Source: Undivivens sp041654215
Lineage (GTDB): Bacteria; Omnitrophota; Gorgyraeia; Gygaellales; Profunditerraquicolaceae
NCBI GenBank assembly: GCA_041654215.1
Contig: JBAZDY010000054.1
Span: 1-10,371, forward strand
Length of the DNA stretch: 10,371 bases
Direction of reading: 5' to 3'
The notes under the pieces were generated by a model that saw nothing but the letters and a program-made list of their open reading frames with translations, did not search any database and was not told the DNA's origin. The position numbers and the translations under genes were made by a program. The stretch's first letter is position 1, and every line of letters begins with the position of its first letter. Of this stretch, positions 6,766 through 10,371 are shown piece by piece.

Positions 6766-6794
6766 ATTATAATACCTTGAGGAAACACTAACAA
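6766..6794 (-). promoter_or_regulatory. Promoter of the carbamoyltransferase unit
   Basis: On the minus strand TTGTTA (6789-6794) and a perfect TATAAT (6766-6771) are 17 bases apart. The start of transcription would be near 6758. This is the only good promoter before the six tightly packed genes from 6713 to 361. A run of seven G/C pairs (6811-6817) lies 17 bases upstream of the -35. Confidence 0.7.
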
Positions 6795-6836
6795 GCAATA
6801 AAATTCAAGAGGGGGGGATGAGGACGAAATGAAGCC

Positions 6837-6848
6837 GACGGCGCCGTC
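6837..6848. terminator. Perfect 12-bp palindrome after surE
   Basis: GACGGCGCCGTC lies 16-27 bases past the surE stop and extends with a mismatch to a nine-bp stem. It is not followed by a clear U-run on the minus strand, so it is only a weak candidate terminator separating surE from the next promoter. Confidence 0.3.
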
Positions 6849-6863
6849 TGCCGCCGCTGTGAC

Positions 6864-7646
6864 CTATAAGATTGCCCGCTTGTCCCGCAGCCCGGAGAGA
6901 AACGCGTGGTCGGTAGCATCGTTTATAAGCGGGGTCAGGGAGATGCAGCCGCGCCGCACGGTCTCGCTGTCGCTTTCCGCGTCCGGGCTTCCGCCAAAGA
7001 ATTCTCCGCTGAGCCAATAATATTCGCGTTTGCGCGGGTCGTGCCTTTTTTCGAACCTGTCCTTGAAGAAACGCGTGCTCTGCTTTGTGAATTTCACGCC
7101 TTTTATCTTGCCTTCCGGAATATTGACGTTCAACAGGCAGCCGGCCGGGATGAACCTGCCGGAGAGTATCTTGCGCGCCAACCCCGCGGCAAAAGAGGCC
7201 GCGAATTCAAAGTCGGCAGAAACGGAGCGGGTCACCAGCGAAACGGCCATAGCCGGTATCCCGCACATCGCGGCCTCTCTGGCCGCGGAAACCGTCCCGG
7301 AATACAGCACGCTGAATCCTGTATTCGGCCCGGGATTGATGCCGGAAACCACCATATCCGGGGAATGTTTCAATACCGCGCTCAAGCCGAGCTTCACGCA
7401 GTCCGCAGGCGTCCCGCTGGTGCAGAACCATTTCTTGCCGTCTTTGAATTTCACCTGCTTCAAACGCAACGGCTGGTGCAGGGTGATGGCGTGGCTCGCC
7501 GCGCTGCGTTCGTTGTCCGGAGCAACCACCGTGACTTTTCCCAGCGGCGACAATGCCCGGTAAAGAGCGGCCAGGCCGGCGGACTGAATGCCGTCGTCGT
7601 TGGTCAACAATATACGGGCCTTTCTCGGTCTCTTCGCGGGTATCAT
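6864..7646 (-). CDS. surE: 5'/3'-nucleotidase SurE
   Basis: SurE is a metal-dependent cytoplasmic phosphatase acting on nucleoside monophosphates and sometimes short polyphosphate. The 260-aa protein shows the metal-binding TNDDG near the N-terminus (Asp17, Asp18), NERSAASHAIT (45-55, with the conserved Ser48), TSGTPADCV (77-84), and SGINPGPNTG (101-110, with Asn104), followed by YSGTVSAAREA. All expected active-site positions are present, and length is typical. The ATG at 7646 is supported by GGGAG about nine bases upstream; the eight basic residues before RILLTNDDG are a slightly extended start. It sits alone, 290 bases after groEL and separated from it by hairpins, and before the promoter of the next unit. 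No own promoter is evident. Confidence 0.95.
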   Translation of the reverse strand: MIPAKRPRKARILLTNDDGIQSAGLAALYRALSPLGKVTVVAPDNERSAASHAITLHQPLRLKQVKFKDGKKWFCTSGTPADCVKLGLSAVLKHSPDMVVSGINPGPNTGFSVLYSGTVSAAREAAMCGIPAMAVSLVTRSVSADFEFAASFAAGLARKILSGRFIPAGCLLNVNIPEGKIKGVKFTKQSTRFFKDRFEKRHDPRKREYYWLSGEFFGGSPDAESDSETVRRGCISLTPLINDATDHAFLSGLRDKRAIL

Positions 7647-7684
7647 AAAGATACTCTCCCTTCTCCATTGGGGCTCTTAAAAGA

Positions 7685-7726
7685 CCGGCCCGGCCGCGCC
7701 AGTTCAGGACTGTGCGGCCGGGCCGG
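7685..7726 (-). terminator. Strong GC hairpin, probable groESL terminator
   Basis: CCGGCCCGGCCGC (7685-7697) pairs perfectly with GCGGCCGGGCCGG (7714-7726). On the minus strand the stem is followed by TCTTTTAAG, a short U-rich tail, which suits an intrinsic terminator for groESL. Its base is only 38 bases before the surE ATG, leaving little room for a surE promoter, so partial readthrough or an mRNA-processing role is also possible. Confidence 0.5.
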
Positions 7727-7809
7727 CTGCATATCAACTAACTTTTTTACTGCCGATTGCCCCCGGGAGAGGAGCCCCTCGGGCTGAAGCCAGCGGCTCC
7801 TTCTATTTT

Positions 7810-7833
7810 CCGGCGAAGCCAATGCTTCGCCGG
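7810..7833. repeat. Perfect 10-bp hairpin CCGGCGAAGC/GCTTCGCCGG
   Basis: Ten complementary bases flank a CAAT loop. No U-run follows on either strand, so it looks like a short palindromic repeat rather than a terminator. Confidence 0.6.
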
Positions 7834-7867
7834 TACACAGCGCATATTCGGCTGTCTGCTTATTCAG

Positions 7868-7885
7868 GCGACCTCCCCGGAGCTT
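7868..7885. repeat. Near copy of window positions 1-18
   Basis: GCGACCTCCCCGGAGCTT differs from positions 1-18 at one base. On the minus strand it contains GGGGAGG. In both places it neighbours repeat family B, so it may be the edge of a larger mosaic element. Confidence 0.6.
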
Positions 7886-7898
7886 TCCTTCCTCTATC

Positions 7899-7939
7899 CT
7901 CGGGTTAAAAACCCGGGGATTTCTGGGCGAGGGGATTAA
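7899..7939. repeat. Hairpin repeat family B, copy 2, touching the groEL stop
   Basis: CGGGTT-AAA-AACCCG is followed by GGGATTTCTGGG and GGGGATTAA. The terminal TTA of this unit is the groEL stop codon (7936-7938) on the minus strand. Seventeen bases in the middle are identical to copy 1 at 199-238. Confidence 0.75.
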
Positions 7940-9552
7940 TACTCGGGATGCGGAGGCATAGCCGGAGCCGGTTTCTCTTTTTCCGGGATCTCCGTGACCA
8001 AGGCTTCGGTAGTCAACATCAAACCGGCTATACTGGAGGAATTCACAATAGCCAGTCTGACGACCTTGACCGGATCAATGATGCCGGCCTTGATCATATC
8101 GGTATATTCTTCCGCTTCGGCGTTGAACCCGAAAGAACCGCTCTGTTCCTTTACCTTTTGTATCACGACGACGCCTTCTACACCGGCGTTCTCGGATATC
8201 TTGCGCATCGGTTCCTCAAGCGCCCTCTTGATGATGTTGGCTCCGACCCTTTCGTCGCCCTCAAGTTTCAGGGCTTCGACGCTGGTGACGGCGCGCAGAA
8301 GCGCGACTCCGCCTCCGGGAACGATACCTTCCTCGACCGCGGCGCGGGTGGCGTGCAAAGCGTCTTCCACTCTGGCCTTCTTCTCTTTCATTTCGGTCTC
8401 GGTAGCCGCTCCGACGTTAATCACGGCAACCCCACCGGAAAGCTTCGCGAGCCTCTCCTGGAGCTTTTCCCTGTCGTAGTCGGAATCGGTTTTCTCCATT
8501 TCTTTCTTTATCTGTTCGATCCTGCCTTTGATATCGGCGGTCTTTCCCGCTCCTTCAATAATAGTGGTGTTTTCTTTATCCACCTTGACGCGCTTGGCGC
8601 GGCCGAGATCGGCTACCTGGACGTTCTCAAGCTTGATGCCGAGATCTTCCATGATCGCCTTCCCTCCGGTCAGCACCGCTATATCCTGCAGCATAGCCTT
8701 CCTTCTGTCGCCGTATCCCGGAGCTTTAACGGCGCAGATCGAGATCGTGCCGCGGATCTTGTTGACAACCAGAGTGGCGAGCGCTTCGCCTTCCACTTCC
8801 TCGGAAATAATCATCAGCGGCCTACCCTGCTGCGCTACCTTCTCGAGTAAAGGTATGAGGTCCTTCACCGCGGATATCTTTTTCTCGTGGATTAGAATAT
8901 ACGGCTCGTCGAGCACGCACTCCATCTTTTCCATATCGGTGGCAAAGTAAGGGGAAAGATACCCCTGGTCGAACTGCATCCCCTCCACAACTTCCAGGGT
9001 GGTCTGCATAGATTTCGCCTCTTCCACGGTGATGACGCCGTCTTTGCCGACCTTCTCCATGGCGCTGGCGAGCAGATTGCCGATCGTAGAGTCGCCGTTG
9101 GCGGAGATGGTCGCGATCTGGGCGGTCTCTTTCTGTTCCTTGACCGGCTTAGCCATCTTTTTCAACTCATCGACGACGGCGGAAACGGCCTTGTCGATGC
9201 CGCGCTTCAACCCCATCGGGCTGATGCCGGCAGTGACCGCCTTCAACCCTTCCTTATATATGGCGTATGTGAGCAAGGTGGCGGTGGTGGTTCCGTCTCC
9301 GGCGGTGTCGGAGGTCTTCTCCGCCACTTCCTTGACCATCGCGGCGCCCATGTTCTCGTAAACGTCCTCCAGTTCCACTTCCTTGGCCACCGTCACGCCG
9401 TCCTTGGTTATCGTCGGCGAACCGAATTTCTTGTCCAGCACGACGTTGCGGCCCTTGGGGCCGAGAGTCACTACCACGGCATCGGCAAGTTTCTTGACTC
9501 CCATCAGGAGTTTTTGCCTTGCCTCTTCTCCGAAAGAAAGCTGTTTTGCCAT
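7936..9552 (-). CDS. groEL: Chaperonin GroEL (60 kDa, Hsp60)
   Basis: GroEL forms the double-ring cytoplasmic chamber that folds proteins with ATP and the GroES lid. The 538-aa sequence shows LGPKGRNVVLDKKFG near the N-terminus, the nucleotide-binding AGDGTTTATLL, the apical YLSPYFATD region, GDRRKAMLQDIAVLTGG, and DALHATRAAVEEGIVPGGG with the catalytic Asp region. All are standard. The tail EKEKPAPAMPPHPEY replaces the usual Gly-Gly-Met repeats, and the stop codon belongs to a hairpin repeat. The start at ATG 9552 is decided by AAGGAGGT (9559-9566) six bases upstream; the TTG one codon earlier is not needed. It follows groES by 26 bases and shares its CIRCE control. Confidence 0.98.
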   Translation of the reverse strand: MAKQLSFGEEARQKLLMGVKKLADAVVVTLGPKGRNVVLDKKFGSPTITKDGVTVAKEVELEDVYENMGAAMVKEVAEKTSDTAGDGTTTATLLTYAIYKEGLKAVTAGISPMGLKRGIDKAVSAVVDELKKMAKPVKEQKETAQIATISANGDSTIGNLLASAMEKVGKDGVITVEEAKSMQTTLEVVEGMQFDQGYLSPYFATDMEKMECVLDEPYILIHEKKISAVKDLIPLLEKVAQQGRPLMIISEEVEGEALATLVVNKIRGTISICAVKAPGYGDRRKAMLQDIAVLTGGKAIMEDLGIKLENVQVADLGRAKRVKVDKENTTIIEGAGKTADIKGRIEQIKKEMEKTDSDYDREKLQERLAKLSGGVAVINVGAATETEMKEKKARVEDALHATRAAVEEGIVPGGGVALLRAVTSVEALKLEGDERVGANIIKRALEEPMRKISENAGVEGVVVIQKVKEQSGSFGFNAEAEEYTDMIKAGIIDPVKVVRLAIVNSSSIAGLMLTTEALVTEIPEKEKPAPAMPPHPEY

Positions 9553-9558
9553 CAAAGC

Positions 9559-9566
9559 ACCTCCTT
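9559..9566 (-). promoter_or_regulatory. Strong ribosome binding site of groEL
   Basis: AAGGAGGT is a full anti-16S complement six bases before ATG 9552. It places the start at this ATG rather than at the adjacent upstream TTG. Confidence 0.8.
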
Positions 9567-9578
9567 ATATATTAAAAG

Positions 9579-9869
9579 TTAATCCTTCACTATCGCAAGA
9601 ATATCTTCCTCGCGGACGATCAAATGATCTTCTCCGTTGACCTTGATCTCCGTGCCGGAATATTTGCCGTAAAGCACTTTGTCCCCGGCTTTGACTTCCA
9701 GGGCTACCAGCTTGCCGTCATCGGAAATTTTGCCCTTGCCGACTGAAACCACTTTCCCCTCCTGCGGCTTCTCTTTCGCCGTATCGGGAAGAATGATCCC
9801 TCCTTTGGTTTTGTCCTCTGCGTCCAAAGGTTTCACGAGTACCCTGTCTCCTAAAGGTGTGATCTGCAT
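9579..9869 (-). CDS. groES: Co-chaperonin GroES (10 kDa, Hsp10)
   Basis: GroES is the heptameric lid of the GroEL chamber. The 96-aa protein begins with ITPLGDRVLVKPL, has the mobile loop around KTKGGIILPDTAKEKPQEG (with the GGIILP contact to GroEL), and the C-terminal half with GDKVLYGKYSGTEIKV and the usual REEDILAIV end. Length and motifs are typical. The start at 9869 is preceded by AAGGAGGGAG about five bases upstream. It is the first gene of the groESL operon, downstream of the CIRCE operator at 10005-10031. Confidence 0.98.
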   Translation of the reverse strand: MQITPLGDRVLVKPLDAEDKTKGGIILPDTAKEKPQEGKVVSVGKGKISDDGKLVALEVKAGDKVLYGKYSGTEIKVNGEDHLIVREEDILAIVKD

Positions 9870-10004
9870 ATACTCCCTCCTTCCTGTTTATTGTTAATTT
9901 GCATCTGTTCTGTCCGGCGCTGCAACGCAGCGATTTTTCCGCTGTTCTTCAATCCCTGGATATACCAAGAGTTTTATCCCTTTCGTAAAACCCATGCGAG
10001 ATGG

Positions 10005-10031
10005 CTGGCACTCTTTTACAAAGAGTGCTAA
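10005..10031 (-). promoter_or_regulatory. CIRCE operator (HrcA binding site)
   Basis: Read on the minus strand, TTAGCACTC, nine spacer bases and GAGTGCCAG match the CIRCE inverted repeat TTAGCACTC-N9-GAGTGCTAA, with the left arm perfect and the right arm 7 of 9. HrcA would bind here and repress groESL until heat stress. It lies 136 bases before the groES start codon. Confidence 0.93.
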
Positions 10032-10161
10032 GACAACGCGAAAAAAATGTTTTTTGCTCCCCTCCCATAAGAATATCCTGTTTTTATCCTTGAATGGAAT
10101 TGTTGCGGAAAGATATCGCCGGCGCACTGCGGAAAGACCGCTTATTTGCTCCAGGTTTCAT

Positions 10162-10190
10162 TTTATATCACAAACCTTTTTTTCTGTCAA
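10162..10190 (-). promoter_or_regulatory. Sigma-70-type promoter upstream of groES
   Basis: Perfect TTGACA (10185-10190) and TATAAA (10162-10167) are 17 bases apart on the minus strand. Transcription would start near 10155, about 125 bases before CIRCE and 285 before the groES ATG. No promoter of similar quality overlaps CIRCE itself. Confidence 0.65.
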
Positions 10191-10371
10191 GAGGGTATTT
10201 TTTTTCCGCGCCCTCTGGGAATGGGAAGAGACATTGTCCCCCCTCCCCGGCAAAGCTGAGTAAGATTAAGATCGTCAGCCGCGCGGACTTTTCTGGCCTG
10301 AAACGGCTCTTTACACATTTCAAAAGACACAGCGTACTTTTTCTGCGCCGTAGAGCCTCCAGGAGCAACGC

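Larger units (their letters stand above)
7647..7935. other. Gene-free, hairpin-rich gap between groEL and surE
   Basis: No coding sequence is supported here. The gap holds a 13-bp GC hairpin (7685-7726), a dyad GGAGCC/GGCTCC (7771-7800) containing TCGGGCTGAAGCC that resembles repeat copy 3, a perfect 10-bp hairpin CCGGCGAAGC/GCTTCGCCGG (7810-7833), a near copy of the first 18 bases of the window (7868-7885) and repeat family B copy 2 (7899-7939). Confidence 0.8.
9870..10371. other. Leader and upstream region of groES; no assigned gene
   Basis: This stretch holds the groES leader, the CIRCE element and a promoter. Upstream of the promoter, 10192-10371 is open on the minus strand in two frames. 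One runs from an ATG at 10368 to 10168 (66 aa), the other enters from the window edge and stops at 10192. Neither translation shows a family I recognise, and the first would run through the promoter. The second could be the end of a gene beginning outside the window, but nothing confirms it. Confidence 0.6.

Noticed and set aside
6714..6794. N-terminal extension of the DUF5989 protein
   Set aside because: It would begin at the -35 box and be read from DNA upstream of the predicted transcription start; DUF5989 proteins are about 50 residues.
6906..7787. 293-aa open frame on the plus strand opposite surE
   Set aside because: It is antisense to a clear surE, rich in Arg/Gly/Ala without domain pattern, and continues into repeats; it is a by-product of surE codon bias.
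7757..7939. 60-aa open frame on the plus strand between surE and groEL
   Set aside because: It is a translation of hairpin repeats with no ribosome binding site and it overlaps the groEL stop.
7948..8850. 300-aa open frame on the plus strand opposite groEL
   Set aside because: It is antisense to groEL, whose protein is unmistakable; there is no ribosome binding site or recognisable motif.
9894..10127. 77-aa open frame on the minus strand across CIRCE
   Set aside because: It overlaps the CIRCE operator and groES leader, and the sequence has no family character.
10168..10368. 66-aa open frame at the right edge of the window
   Set aside because: It runs through the -35 and -10 boxes before groES and has no recognisable motif; a partial gene in another frame is possible but not supported.

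Overview
The window is a bacterial chromosome segment of about 50% GC in which every convincing gene lies on the minus strand, so transcription runs from high to low coordinates. Several features suggest an uncultured, probably diderm candidate-phylum bacterium. These are a CIRCE-controlled groESL operon, near-consensus sigma-70-type promoters (TTGACA-N17-TATAAA and similar), many short GC-rich hairpin repeats between genes, and large SGNH/TPR surface-type proteins. Omnitrophota would fit, but that is an inference from style, not from a marker gene.

Right part (10371 to 7936): an unassigned leader region, a strong promoter (10162-10190), a CIRCE operator (10005-10031), groES and groEL. GroEL has all core motifs but ends in a proline-rich tail instead of GGM repeats. 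A roughly 290-bp repeat-rich gap with several hairpins follows, then surE (7646 to 6864), encoding a nucleotide phosphatase.

Central and left part (6794 to 361): a strong promoter (6766-6794) starts a compact six-gene transcription unit. In order it holds a 53-aa DUF5989-type membrane peptide, two paralogous membrane-anchored SGNH hydrolases with a block of TPRs inserted inside the hydrolase fold, a PP-loop ATP pyrophosphatase of the sugar-amidotransferase (WbpG-like) type with several Cys pairs, a 73-aa SxtJ-like membrane peptide, and a NodU/CmcH/TobZ carbamoyltransferase. Most of the genes overlap or abut. The second SGNH/TPR gene is split by a one-base frameshift at a short G run (GGG where GGGG would restore a 483-aa protein). 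Together the set looks like a surface-glycan or secondary-metabolite modification cassette: carbamoylation, possible amidation or thiolation, and acyl-ester chemistry at the membrane.

Left end (1-360): no gene. It holds an array of four units, each a 14-bp palindrome TTCACACnnGTGAA followed by a second hairpin. It also holds a copy of a second hairpin repeat family that recurs at 4894-4930 and 7899-7939, and a near-consensus promoter (242-270) that fires leftward out of the window through this structured DNA.
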